A DNA stretch of 64,000 bases, taken from positions 1 to 64,000 of the forward strand of contig JBMNUZ010000007.1 in the NCBI GenBank assembly GCA_050946535.1, read 5' to 3'. Positions within the stretch are counted from its first letter, which is position 1; every line of letters begins with the position of its first letter. The notes beneath the pieces were generated by a model, which did not search any database, had not been told where the DNA came from, and saw only the letters and a list, made by a program, of their open reading frames with translations. The position numbers were made by a program, and so were the translations under genes. The DNA comes from RUG708 sp050946535 (lineage in GTDB: Bacteria; Bacillota; Clostridia; Peptostreptococcales; Anaerovoracaceae). Below, one piece after another: positions 50,449 to 60,400 of the stretch.

Positions 50449-50648
50449 ATACATTTTTAAAACCATATACATTATGACTCGAAAAGCAGGTACTGTCAAA
50501 TTTCCTTTCATTGAAATGACATTTTAACCAAAATTATTTTTGCCAGAATAAAATAAACAGGGAATTATATTTCGGACTTTATCGCGTTATATCGATAAAA
50601 TGCATGGTAAATTGAAAAATAACAGTAAATAATATGAAATTTTTCGTA

Positions 50649-50677
50649 TTGATTTTTATATAGATAATAGGTATAAT
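50649..50677 (+). promoter_or_regulatory. Promoter of tRNA-Pro
   Basis: TTGATT (50649-50654), 17-bp spacer, TATAAT (50672-50677). Confidence 0.85.
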
Positions 50678-50698
50678 AAGTCTCGTTCTAATGAACTG

Positions 50699-50775
50699 CG
50701 AGGTGTGGCTCAGCTTGGTAGAGCGTTGCGTTCGGGACGCAAAGGCCGCTGGTTCAAATCCAGTCACCTCGACCA
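50699..50775 (+). tRNA. tRNA-Pro(CGG)
   Basis: Acceptor stem CGAGGTG/CACCTCG, D arm GCTC/GAGC, anticodon stem TTGCG/CGCAA with loop TTCGGGA giving anticodon CGG (reads CCG), T arm GGTTCAAATCC, discriminator A and encoded CCA. The C1-G72 first pair fits tRNA-Pro. Confidence 0.95.
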
Positions 50776-50790
50776 GATTACGGCCGCTTA

Positions 50791-50820
50791 TGCCGGTGAG
50801 AATTCACCGGCAGAGGTGGC
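50791..50820 (+). terminator. Hairpin after tRNA-Pro
   Basis: TGCCGGTGA (50791-50799) pairs with TCACCGGCA (50804-50812); only a short, broken T stretch follows. Confidence 0.6.
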
Positions 50821-50939
50821 TTTCTTTATATTTATACTTTCTGTATACTAATAATAGTATACAGTCCGTTATATCGACAGATTGAAGACAGCTTTCGGCA
50901 CCGGGGCCGGCAGGCTGTTTTTTTGTAAGGGGTTTTACC

Positions 50940-52304
50940 ATGAGAAGAGAGAAGAGAGCGGGAGCCGGCGGCGAAGTCGACATGATTCATGGTCCGCTCG
51001 GAGGAAAGATATTCATGTTTGCCCTTCCTGTAGCCCTTACAGGAATACTGCAGCAGCTGTTCAACTCGGCTGACGTGGCGGTCGTAGGACAGTTCGTCGG
51101 CAAGGAGGCGATGGCTGCCGTCGGCAGCAACAGTCCTGTGATCGGGCTGCTGGTGAATCTGTTCGTCGGCGTTTCGCTCGGCGCAAATGTCGTCATTTCA
51201 ATGGCTACAGGCGGCAGCGACGAGAAATCGGTCGGAAAAGCCGTGCATACATCGATCGTCTTTTCCGTACTTGCAGGGTTTGCGATCATGATCGTCGGCG
51301 AGCTCATATCGAGACCGCTGCTGGAACTTATGGGAGTTCCGGACAATATAATGGGCATGGCTCTGGCATATCTGAGAATTTACATGATCGGCCTGCCTGT
51401 CATCTTCCTGTACAACTTCGAGTCGGCTATATTCAGGAGCCACGGAGACACGAGAACGCCTCTGATATGCCTTGTCATCTCAGGCGTGCTGAACGTGATA
51501 CTAAATCTCTTCTTCGTCATCGTAGCAGGAATGACGGCGGACGGCGTCGCGCTGGCCACGGTAATCGCCAACGGCGTCAGCTCTTTGCTGATGTTTGTAT
51601 TCCTTCTGAAAAGCGACGGAATATACAAGGTGGAATTCAGAAAACTCCGCATCGATTTCAATATCCTGAGGAAGATTCTCAAGATAGGCCTTCCTGCCGG
51701 CCTGCAGGGAATGGTCTTTGCGATTTCGAATATAGTCGTCCAGTCTGCCATCAACAGTCTCGGTTCCGATATCATGGCGGCGTCGTCGGCTGCGCTGAAC
51801 ATCGAGATCATGGCATATTACATCGTCAATTCGTTCGGCCAGGCGTGCACGACTTTCACGGGACAGAACAGCGGAGCCAGGCAGATGGAAAGGTGCAGGA
51901 GAGTTCTCAAAATCAGCCTCGGCCAGGGGCTTCTCGCCTGTGTATTCATTTTCGTAGTCATGGTGCTCCCGGGCGAGTACATTCTCAGGATATTCAATTC
52001 GGATCCGGTCGTGACGAAGTACGGAATGATAAGACTCTACTGCATAGTAGGATTTGAATTTGTCAATATATTTATGGAAATCTTTTCGGGAACGCTGAGA
52101 GGCCACGGCTACTCGCTCGTTCCGGCGCTGGAGACACTCATCGGAGTGTGCGGTGTCAGGATATTATGGATATTTACCATTTTCCAGGCACACCACACGT
52201 TCGGTACGCTCATGGCGGTGTATCCGATAAGCTGGGCAGTGACTGCAGCAGCCATAATGATATATTACTGGACGAAGCGGAAAACAATCTACGGAATCGC
52301 ATAG
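50940..52304 (+). CDS. MATE family efflux transporter
   Basis: A 454-residue, twelve-segment exporter that uses Na+ or H+ to expel drugs or other organic molecules. The N-half has GPLGGKIFMFALPVALTGILQQLFNSADVAVVGQFVG near 17-55, and the C-half repeats the fold (LKIGLPAGLQGMVFAISNIVVQSAINSLGSD near 247-277). DinF-like rather than NorM-like. Binding site AAGGGG is seven bases before the ATG. No nearby regulator; substrate unknown. Confidence 0.92.
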   Translation: MRREKRAGAGGEVDMIHGPLGGKIFMFALPVALTGILQQLFNSADVAVVGQFVGKEAMAAVGSNSPVIGLLVNLFVGVSLGANVVISMATGGSDEKSVGKAVHTSIVFSVLAGFAIMIVGELISRPLLELMGVPDNIMGMALAYLRIYMIGLPVIFLYNFESAIFRSHGDTRTPLICLVISGVLNVILNLFFVIVAGMTADGVALATVIANGVSSLLMFVFLLKSDGIYKVEFRKLRIDFNILRKILKIGLPAGLQGMVFAISNIVVQSAINSLGSDIMAASSAALNIEIMAYYIVNSFGQACTTFTGQNSGARQMERCRRVLKISLGQGLLACVFIFVVMVLPGEYILRIFNSDPVVTKYGMIRLYCIVGFEFVNIFMEIFSGTLRGHGYSLVPALETLIGVCGVRILWIFTIFQAHHTFGTLMAVYPISWAVTAAAIMIYYWTKRKTIYGIA

Positions 52305-52503
52305 GAGATACCGGTGTTGTGAAGAATAACACTGGCATCAGCGGCAGCAGCACATGCGATGTGAATATTAAAGCACTGAAGCCCGGCGACTTATTTATTC
52401 AGCACAGGCGGACGGCAGAAATCGTGTGACTGCAAGCGGCTGGTGCATCCCGCCGGAGTACAGAAGCACGGGATCATGCGTTAAATCTGATGCCAGGAGC
52501 AAA

Positions 52504-52559
52504 GCGAGGATCACGGGACGAGGATCGCTGATAACAGCAGAGGATCGCAGATAACAGTA
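52504..52559. repeat. Tandem repeat downstream of the MATE gene
   Basis: Two 20-bp units, GAGGATCGCTGATAACAGCA (52520-52539) and GAGGATCGCAGATAACAGTA (52540-52559), after a shorter related GAGGATCACGGG. The spacer 52305-52697 also has a CCGGTGTT/AACACTGG hairpin at 52311-52335; no gene is seen in it. Confidence 0.83.
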
Positions 52560-52697
52560 GGATATAAATTATTTTCCGGAGTCAGACGGCGCATCATCGG
52601 GTATAATTATATTGCTGCGTATGCAGATTAATGTGGCGGCACGGGCGCAGACGCACTGGTGCTGCTTTTTGAAAGAGCCGGGAGGCTGTAACGATTT

Positions 52698-54080
52698 ATG
52701 AATGACAATAAATACGATATAATAATTGCGGGAGCCGGCGCCAGCGGCGTGTTCATGACATACGAGCTGACGAAGCTCGGTGTGAAGGCACGCGTGCTAA
52801 TGCTTGAAAAGGGATCGCCTCTGGAGGAACGTATCTGCCCGATACATCAGGGACTTACGGACACATGCATCAACTGCAAAACCTGCAGTATCATGAACGG
52901 TTACGGCGGCGCAGGGGCGCTTTCCGACGGTAAATACAACATTACGAACGAGTTCGGCGGAGATCTCTACAAGTATGTCGGAAGAGACGAGGCCATGAAG
53001 CTCATGCTCTACGTCGACAGCGTGCTCTGCGAGCTCGACGGCCACGAGGCCAGGCTCTATTCGACCAAGTCGTCGGATCTGAAGACTCTCGCGCTGAAGA
53101 ACAATCTGCATCTTCTCGATGCCAAGGTAAGACATCTGGGTACAGACCGCAACAGAAAGATTCTGGCAAAGGTCTACGATTACACCAAAGACAACATCGA
53201 CATGAGGTTTTTCGACGCTGTCACGGACGTCGACAAAAAGGACGGAGTCTTTACGGTTAAGACGTCAAAGGGCGAGACTTTCACATGCGACAATCTCGTG
53301 CTCGCATCCGGAAGATCAGGCTCCGACTGGATGTCGTCGATATGCCGCAAATTCAATATAAAAATGAAGAGCAACAGGGTGGATATCGGAGTCAGGGTTG
53401 AGCTTCCTGCCGAGATCTTCAGGCACATAACGGACGAGGTCTACGAAAGCAAGCTCGTCTACAAGACTGACCAGTACAACGACATGGTCAGGACATTCTG
53501 CATGAATCCGTACGGCGAGGTGGTTTCTGAAAACACGAACGGCATCGTCACGGTAAATGGCCACAGCTACTCAGATCCGGCGCTCAGGACGGAAAACACG
53601 AACTTTGCGCTGCTCGTCACGAACCAGCTCACGGAGCCGTTCGACGACAGCAACGAATACGGAGAATCGATCGCCAGGCTTTCGAATATGCTGGGCGGCG
53701 GAGTACTTCTGCAGCGCTTCGGCGATCTCGTGAAGGGCAGGAGAAGCTCGGAAAGACGCATGGAGAAGTGCTTCACGCGTCCTACTCTCAACGCTACGCC
53801 GGGTGACCTGAGCCTTGTAATTCCAAAACGCCAGCTCGACGACATCATCGAGATGATATACGCGCTCGACAAGATCGCCCCGGGCACGGCAAACGAAGAT
53901 ACACTGCTTTACGGAGTGGAGGTCAAGTTCTACAATTCGAAGATCGAAGTAGACAACAATATGGAGACAAAAGTAAAAGGCATGTACGCGCTCGGAGACG
54001 GTTCGGGCGTCACGCATTCGCTTTCGCAGGCGTCGGCCAGCGGCGTACTGCTTGCCAGAATACTGGCTGAAAAATACTGA
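52698..54080 (+). CDS. FAD-dependent dehydrogenase of the COG2509 type
   Basis: A 460-residue cytoplasmic flavoprotein. The Rossmann start is IIIAGAGASGVFMTYEL (dinucleotide motif near 11-16). A Cys-rich stretch ICPIHQGLTDTCINCKTCSIMNGYGGAGALSDGK near 47-80 is typical of this uncharacterised FAD-dependent dehydrogenase family. The C-terminal end ALGDGSGVTHSLSQASASGVL completes the FAD site. The real substrate is unknown. It lies 37 bases before the MogA-like gene with no terminator. Ends cleanly. Confidence 0.85.
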   Translation: MNDNKYDIIIAGAGASGVFMTYELTKLGVKARVLMLEKGSPLEERICPIHQGLTDTCINCKTCSIMNGYGGAGALSDGKYNITNEFGGDLYKYVGRDEAMKLMLYVDSVLCELDGHEARLYSTKSSDLKTLALKNNLHLLDAKVRHLGTDRNRKILAKVYDYTKDNIDMRFFDAVTDVDKKDGVFTVKTSKGETFTCDNLVLASGRSGSDWMSSICRKFNIKMKSNRVDIGVRVELPAEIFRHITDEVYESKLVYKTDQYNDMVRTFCMNPYGEVVSENTNGIVTVNGHSYSDPALRTENTNFALLVTNQLTEPFDDSNEYGESIARLSNMLGGGVLLQRFGDLVKGRRSSERRMEKCFTRPTLNATPGDLSLVIPKRQLDDIIEMIYALDKIAPGTANEDTLLYGVEVKFYNSKIEVDNNMETKVKGMYALGDGSGVTHSLSQASASGVLLARILAEKY

Positions 54081-54117
54081 CTGCCCGTGCGGAAACTGCC
54101 GGGAGAAAGGAGGCAAA

Positions 54118-54615
54118 ATGTATAAAGTAGGCATCATTACTTCCAGCGACAAAGGTTCGAGAGGAGAAAGAGAGGACAAAGGCGGCCCGAAGATAAAAGA
54201 GATCGTCGGACAGTTTTCCGACGATTACGAGGTCGCTGACTACGTAATGCTTCCAGACGAGAGAGACCAGCTTTCGGCAGCCATGATAAAGATGGCGGAT
54301 GAAGAGGGAATCGATCTCATCATAACGACCGGCGGAACGGGTTTCTCAAAGCGCGACGTCACACCTGAGGCGACGATGGATGTCGTAGAAAGGCGCACAC
54401 CTGGCATTTCAGAAGCCATGAGGAGCATCAGCCTGGAGATCACTATGAGAGCGATGCTGTCGAGAGCCGAGTCGGGAATCAGAGGGGATACGCTTATAGT
54501 AAATCTTCCCGGGAGCCCGAAGGCGATAGAGGAAGTCCTCGGTCCGATACTTCCTTCATTGAAGCACGGTCTCGACATCCTGCAGGGCAAAGATGCAGAA
54601 TGCGCAAGAAAATAA
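54118..54615 (+). CDS. MogA/MoaB-type molybdenum cofactor protein
   Basis: A 165-residue protein that adenylylates molybdopterin before metal insertion. Signature TTGGTGFSKRDVTPEAT near 71-87 and GIRGDTLIVNLPGSPKAIEE near 123-142. AAAGGAGGCAAA precedes the ATG at 54118, so the in-frame extension to 54052 is not used. No molybdoenzyme is in the window; the MOSC gene at 32688 is the only related gene. Confidence 0.92.
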   Translation: MYKVGIITSSDKGSRGEREDKGGPKIKEIVGQFSDDYEVADYVMLPDERDQLSAAMIKMADEEGIDLIITTGGTGFSKRDVTPEATMDVVERRTPGISEAMRSISLEITMRAMLSRAESGIRGDTLIVNLPGSPKAIEEVLGPILPSLKHGLDILQGKDAECARK

Positions 54616-54709
54616 ACGGTCAGGGGAATGAGTACCACTGCGGTGATGCTGTTCCAGTGGAGCTGCCGTTTCAATGCGGCTGCAGCTCCAATAATATTCA
54701 GAAAGAAAC

Positions 54710-54743
54710 AAGGTCCGGAACGTCTGTGCGTTCCGGACCTTTT
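54710..54743. terminator. Terminator between mogA-type gene and HAD gene
   Basis: A 13-bp perfect stem (54710-54722 with 54729-54741, AAGGTCCGGAACG and its complement), then TTT. Serves the plus strand; the convergent gene may use it too. Confidence 0.88.
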
Positions 54744-54821
54744 GCTGTATGTGCCGTTTTCGTTTTTTGTGACCGGCCTGGACCGATGCCCCCTGCCCCT
54801 GCCACTGTTGTTCGTGCAGTA

Positions 54822-55628
54822 TCAGTCTCTGAATGCTTCCGGAATATCGCATACTCCTTTGAGTATGAATTCAGGCCTGTACGGGAAGTTGTTGACCGTG
54901 TGCATGTCTGTGACGCCGGTCAGCACCAGGAACGTGTGCATGCCTGTCTCAATTCCGGCGACGATGTCGGTGTCCATGCGGTCTCCGATAATCGCCGATC
55001 TTTCCGAGTGTGTGCCGAGCATGCGGAGACCGGTGCGCACCATCAGCGGATTGGGTTTGCCGACAAAATATGCGTTCTTTCCGGTGGCAAGTTCGATAGG
55101 AGCCGTAAAAGCTCTGCAGGCAGGTGCGATTCCGCCGTCCTTCGGCCCTGTGATATCGTAGTTGGTGCCGATCAGACGTGCTCCGTTGTTGACCATATTG
55201 CACGCCTTGATTATCGTGTCGTAGTTGTAATTGTGACCCTCTCCGACGACCACGTAGTCGGGATTCGTATCGTTCATGCTGATCCCCTGATCGTAGAGGG
55301 CGTTTATCAGTCCCGGTTCGCCTATCACGTATGCGGAACATCCGGGCGACTGGCTTGCGAGAAAGCGCGCCGTCGCAAGAGCGCTTGTGTAGAAATGAGA
55401 CTCGTCTATGTCGAGTCCGAGGCCCAGAAGCTTGCCCCTGAGATCGACGGGCGACTTGTCGCTTGCGTTAGTCAGAAAAAGAAAATGCTTGCCGTTGTCT
55501 TTGAGCCAGTTTACGAAATCTTTTACTCCGGGTAGAAGCCTGCTTCCATAGTATATGACTCCGTCCATGTCGCAGATGAAGCCGTCGATTTCGTTCAGCT
55601 GTTCCCTGAGTGTTTCTTTGTTTTCCAT
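54822..55628 (-). CDS. HAD-IIA family sugar-phosphatase (NagD-like)
   Basis: A 268-residue phosphatase of the NagD group. Motif I DMDGVIYYG (about 20-28), motif II FLTNAS near 51, the C2a cap, and the motif III/IV region GKPNPLMVRTGL and IGDRMDTDIVAG. Such enzymes dephosphorylate nucleotides, glycerol phosphate or other small metabolites. AAGGAGTG lies some way (about 13 bases) before the ATG. A lone gene facing the mogA-type gene. Confidence 0.92.
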   Translation of the reverse strand: MENKETLREQLNEIDGFICDMDGVIYYGSRLLPGVKDFVNWLKDNGKHFLFLTNASDKSPVDLRGKLLGLGLDIDESHFYTSALATARFLASQSPGCSAYVIGEPGLINALYDQGISMNDTNPDYVVVGEGHNYNYDTIIKACNMVNNGARLIGTNYDITGPKDGGIAPACRAFTAPIELATGKNAYFVGKPNPLMVRTGLRMLGTHSERSAIIGDRMDTDIVAGIETGMHTFLVLTGVTDMHTVNNFPYRPEFILKGVCDIPEAFRD

Positions 55629-55847
55629 TATTATTTAATCACTCCTTCCGATTAAATACTTTCATTAATCTCTTCTTTACAATCTGGATTTTACCAGAGA
55701 GGTGCGCCTTAAACAATTAAGTCTGTGTGAAGTATTCATAAAAGTTTCTGAAACTCGTGCGGCAGGGAGATGCAGGCAGGTATATCTGACATTGCTTCCC
55801 ATAGCTTCTCATTGTTTCTGGCATGGCATTAATAAGGTAATAAACGA

Positions 55848-55875
55848 GTGTTATTTTATTAACATGTGCTATAAT
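55848..55875 (+). promoter_or_regulatory. hypA promoter with Rex-like site
   Basis: GTGTTAT-TTTA-TTAACAT (55848-55865) matches the clostridial Rex box at 11 of 14 defined positions and both inner half-sites. It lies where the -35 would be, ahead of an extended -10 TGCTATAAT (55867-55875). Confidence 0.62.
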
Positions 55876-55952
55876 AAGCTTGCGTGCAAACGTTTCTTTT
55901 GTTTGTAATATCAATTGATTTTTAACGGGATCATAACGGAAAGGAATAACTG

Positions 55953-56300
55953 ATGCATGAATCATCGCTGGTGCAGTTTACACTGAACGCTGTAGAGCAC
56001 AAAGCGGCTGAAGTAGGAATCAAGAGGGTGAGGGTCATCCATCTGGTTCTGGGAGAGCTGCGCGGTGCTCTGCCTGAACTGATGCAGGAGTCATTCCGCT
56101 TGTTGAAAAGGAGAAGACCTATTTTCCAGGATGCTGTTCTCGATATGGCGGTCAGGCCGGTTATCCTGAAATGCAGGGACTGCGGGACGGAATACCAGAA
56201 GGAAGACTTTCATGATGTCAGGTGTCCGAACTGCGGTGAGACCAATTTTGAAATTATTTCAGGCAGCGAGCTGTACATCGATTCATTTGAGGGAGAATAG
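55953..56300 (+). CDS. hypA: Hydrogenase nickel-insertion protein HypA
   Basis: Nickel chaperone for [NiFe] hydrogenase maturation (and urease in some bacteria). A 115-residue protein with the N-terminal MHESS, whose His2 binds Ni, and the structural zinc site Cys74, Cys77, Cys91 and Cys94. ACGGAAAGGAATAACTG precedes the ATG. Three bases separate its stop from hypB. No hydrogenase structural gene lies in the window. Confidence 0.95.
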   Translation: MHESSLVQFTLNAVEHKAAEVGIKRVRVIHLVLGELRGALPELMQESFRLLKRRRPIFQDAVLDMAVRPVILKCRDCGTEYQKEDFHDVRCPNCGETNFEIISGSELYIDSFEGE

Positions 56301-56303
56301 AAG

Positions 56304-56963
56304 ATGAAGGTATATTTAGATCAGGACATACTGCAGGAAAACGACAACCAGGCAGACGAAAACAGAAAACTGTTCGACAACACGCTGGTAGTCAATTTGA
56401 TCGGATCGCCAGGATGCGGCAAGACGACTCTTCTGGAGAAGACCATAGAATCTTTGAAAGACGAATTCAGGGTTGCCGTGATCGAGGGCGACATCTATAC
56501 GACGAAAGACGCCGAAAGGATCGAGAAGTTCGGAATCCCTTCTGTTCAGATAAACACGGCGGGCGGATGCCACCTCAGCGCTGAGATTACTTCGCAGGCT
56601 GCGTCCGACCTGGATCTCAACGATATCGATATTCTGTTCATCGAGAACGTGGGAAACCTGGTATGCCCGGCGGAATTCGATCTCGGCGAGGACTGCAAAG
56701 TAGCGGTGCTCAGCGTCGTAGAAGGAGATGACAAGCCGGCCAAGTATCCGCTGCTCTTCAGCGAAGCAGGCGTCGTGCTCCTGACGAAGACGGATCTGCT
56801 TCCGTACACGAATTTCAATATGGAATCAGCAAAGAAGGACATAGTTGCTCTCAATACAGATGCGCCGATCTACGAAATGGATGTCTTGAAGGGCATCGGC
56901 ATGGACGAGTGGCTCGACTGGCTCCGCGGGAAGTTCAGGGCTAAGAGCGGAAAGACGAATTAA
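56304..56963 (+). CDS. hypB: Hydrogenase maturation GTPase HypB
   Basis: Ni-dependent GTPase that works with HypA. A 219-residue SIMIBI GTPase: P-loop GSPGCGKTT (34-42), EGDIYTTKDAERI near 61-73, GGCHLSAE with Cys89/His90 for metal binding, and IENVGNLVCP near 113. It lacks the N-terminal CxxCGC high-affinity Ni site and any His-rich run, so it is the minimal form. GGGAGAATAGAAG precedes the ATG. Likely ends at a terminator at 57098. Confidence 0.95.
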   Translation: MKVYLDQDILQENDNQADENRKLFDNTLVVNLIGSPGCGKTTLLEKTIESLKDEFRVAVIEGDIYTTKDAERIEKFGIPSVQINTAGGCHLSAEITSQAASDLDLNDIDILFIENVGNLVCPAEFDLGEDCKVAVLSVVEGDDKPAKYPLLFSEAGVVLLTKTDLLPYTNFNMESAKKDIVALNTDAPIYEMDVLKGIGMDEWLDWLRGKFRAKSGKTN

Positions 56964-57034
56964 TTTCTTTTTATAATATTATCGCAAATTCTGATTACTT
57001 TTTTACGCTGATGCATTATAATTGTATTTGATTA

Positions 57035-57072
57035 AAGCGATAAACAAGTTCTGAAGCGATAAACGAGTTCGG
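57035..57072. repeat. 19-bp tandem repeat downstream of hypB
   Basis: AAGCGATAAACAAGTTCTG (57035-57053) is followed directly by AAGCGATAAACGAGTTCGG (57054-57072), two differences. Confidence 0.85.
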
Positions 57073-57097
57073 TTATTAATAATGCAAAATTTGAGAT

Positions 57098-57124
57098 GGC
57101 GGAGCATTTTATTGCTCCGCCTTT
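57098..57124 (+). terminator. Terminator of hypAB
   Basis: GGCGGAGCA (57098-57106) pairs with TGCTCCGCC (57113-57121), then TTT. Confidence 0.85.
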
Positions 57125-57256
57125 AAAGTAATAAATATGTTTCGTATTCGCCGTTTTGCGGCGTTATAGCGCAGTTTACAGGCTTGGTATTCTTAAAAAT
57201 TACGGATAAATGCGTATTTTACAGAAAATATTTTGCCTACAGCCGAATTCTCAAGT

Positions 57257-57284
57257 TTGACAATGGAAAAATTATGTTTATAAT
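57257..57284 (+). promoter_or_regulatory. Promoter of gltBD
   Basis: TTGACA (57257-57262), 16-bp spacer, TATAAT (57279-57284): both boxes consensus. Confidence 0.87.
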
Positions 57285-57315
57285 GGATACAAATTATACA
57301 TTGTACACATTTTGT

Positions 57316-57342
57316 CTCGCTGAACCAGTGAGGCAATTTTTT
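57316..57342 (+). promoter_or_regulatory. Possible attenuator hairpin in the gltB leader
   Basis: CTCGCTG (57316-57322) pairs with CAGTGAG (57326-57332) with one G-U pair. A run of six T lies four bases further (57337-57342). It sits between the promoter and the gene. Confidence 0.4.
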
Positions 57343-57409
57343 CACTCGAGATGTTTTTATGGAAATGAAGGCCGGCGTTTTTGGAGCCGCCGGAGTCAGG
57401 GAGGAAAAA

Positions 57410-60400
57410 ATGGAAGAAAAGCGCGAAGATTTGTTTGGAACTGCGCACGAAAGACCGCCTTTGTACGACAGCTCGTACGAGCACGACAACTGCGGAATCG
57501 GCGCGATCGTAAATATAGAGGGCAAAAAATCGCATAAAACCGTGGACAATGCCCTGACTATCGTCGAAAGACTCGAACACAGAGCCGGCAGGGACGCTAC
57601 CGGAAAGACAGGCGACGGAGTAGGAATCCTGCTTCAGATATCGCACTCGTTCTTCGCAGAGGCCGAGCCGGAGTTAAATCTGCCGGCGGACGGAAGCTTC
57701 GGAGTGGGAATGTTTTTCTTTCCACAGGACGAACTTCAGCTCAAGCAGTCTATGAAGCTCTTCGAAGTCGTACTGAAAAAAGAAGGGCTAAAGATGCTCG
57801 GCTGGAGAAAGGTGCCTGTAAATGCAGACGTACTCGGCAGCAAGGCGCTCGAAAGCATGCCTTCGATCTACCAGTGTTTCATCAAGAGACCGAGGAATGT
57901 GCGCCAGGGCATCGAATTCGACAGAAAGCTCTATATCGTCAGGCGCATATTCGAGAAGGCGAATCACAATACGTATGTATGCTCGCTGTCCAGCAGGACG
58001 ATAGTATATAAAGGTATGTTTCTCGTCGGCCAGCTCAGAGCGTTCTATCTCGACCTTCAGGATGAGAACTTCAAATCGGCGATCGCAATCGTTCATTCGA
58101 GATTTTCTACAAATACCTTCCCTTCGTGGGAGAGAGCTCATCCGAACAGGCTCATCGTGCACAACGGCGAGATAAATACGATACGAGGCAACGTCAACAA
58201 GATGTATTCCCGCGAGGAAACGATGAAGGGCGGCATGCTCGGAGAAGAGGATCTCTACAAGGTGCTTCCAGTTGTCGACCACTGGGCTAGCGATTCTGCC
58301 ATGCTCGACAACACGCTGGAATTTCTGATGATGGAGGGCATCGATCTCCCGAAGGCCCTCATGATATGCATTCCTGAGCCGTGGGCCAACAACCGCAATA
58401 TGGATCAGAAGAAGAGAGATTTTTACCAGTACGAGGCTACCTTGATGGAGCCGTGGGACGGTCCTGCTTCAATACTCTTCAGCGACGGCGACGTCATGGG
58501 GGCGGTGCTCGACAGAAACGGACTCCGTCCTTCGAGATATTACGTGACAAAGGACGGCTATCTCGTCCTTTCGTCGGAAGTAGGAGTGCTGGATATCGAT
58601 CCTTCCGAGATCGTGGAAAAGGACAGGCTCCGTCCGGGCAAAATGCTGCTCGTCGACACGAGACAGGGACGCATTATCTCCGACGATGAACTCAAGATGA
58701 AGTATGCCACCGAGCATCCTTACGGCGAGTGGCTCGAGGAAAACCTCACGAAACTTGCCGATATCAAGATTCCGAACAAGGCTGACGTACAGTACAGCAA
58801 AGATGAGCTGGCACGGCTTCAGACGGTATTCGGATATACATATGAGGACATCAACTGGTACCTGAAGAATACGGCGATGAAAGGCGAGGAGCCGATCGTG
58901 GCGATGGGAGCAGACGTTCCGCTGCCGCTGCTCTCGAAAAAGAATCCGCCTCTGTTCAGCTATTTCAAGCAGCTGTTCGCGCAGGTGACGAATCCGCCGA
59001 TCGATGCGATCAGAGAGGAGATCGTGACGTCGACGCACGTTTATCTGGGAGCTTCAGGCAACATGCTCAAGGTCACTCCGGAGAACTGCAAGTCGATCAG
59101 AATAAGAAATCCTATTCTTACGAACACCGACCTGCTGAAGATAAAGTATACGAAGATCGAGGGTTACAAGGTCAAGGTAGTTCCGATCACTTACTATAAG
59201 GGGACTTCGCTCGAGGACGCCATCGAGGACATATTCCTGCTCGTGGACAGGGCTGTCAGGGACGGCACGAATATAATAATCCTGAGCGACAGGGACGTCG
59301 ACGAATATCACGTTCCGGTGCCTTCGCTCCTGGCTGTTTCGGCGGTTCAGCAGCATCTCGTAAGGACGAAGAACAGGACGCAGCTTTCGTTCATACTCGA
59401 AAGCGGGGAACCAAGAGAGATACACCATTTTGCAACGCTGCTCGGCTACGGTGCCACTGCTATCAATCCGTATCTCGCACTCGACACGATCAAGGATCTG
59501 GTCGACACCAACATACTCGACAAGGACTACTATGCGGCGTCCGAGGATTACTGCGACGGCGTGCTTGCCGGAGTCCTGAGGATCGCGTCCAAGATGGGCA
59601 TTTCGACGATCCAGTCGTACATGGGAGCTCAGATTTTCGAGGCCGTGGGCATCGACAAGAAAGTCATAGACAAGTACTTTACGAATACGCTCAGCCCTGT
59701 AGGCGGCATAACGCTGAAGGATATAGAGAACGACATCCTGGAGAGACACAACAAGGCGTTCGATCCGCTGGGTCTCACGACGGATCTCACTCCGGAGAGC
59801 ATGGGATTCAGGAAAAACGTGAACGGAGGAGAAAAGCATCTCTATAATCCTGCCACGATCGACGCTCTGCATACGGCTGTAAGGACAGGAAGCTACGAAA
59901 AATTCAAGGAATACGCGTCTATGATAGAGGATGACGATTCTCCGGCTCATATACGCGACCTGATGAAGTTCAGATTTCCGAAGAAGGGAGTTCCGCTTTC
60001 CGAGGTCGAGAGCGTGGAATCCATAGTGAAGAGGTTCAAGATCGGAGCTATGTCTTACGGTGCGCTCTCGCTGGAAGCCCACGAAACGCTCGCCATTGCG
60101 ATGAATGAAATCGGCGGCAAGTCGAATACGGGCGAAGGCGGAGAAAACGCGGACAGATTCAAGCCTAAGAACGGAATCAATAAAAACAGCGCGATCAAGC
60201 AGGTGGCATCCGCGAGATTCGGAGTCACGTCTGAATATCTTGTGAGCGCGAAGGAAATACAGATAAAGATGGCTCAGGGGGCCAAGCCAGGCGAAGGCGG
60301 ACATCTGCCAGGCAGGAAGGTATATCCTGAAATAGCGGCAACGAGATTCTCGACACCAGGGGTGGGCCTCATCTCGCCTCCTCCTCATCACGATATCTAC

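Noticed and set aside
59054..60391. Long open frame on the strand opposite gltB (445 codons)
   Set aside because: It is a shadow of the GC-biased third codon position of gltB; the protein is Arg/Leu/His-rich with no recognisable domain or binding site.
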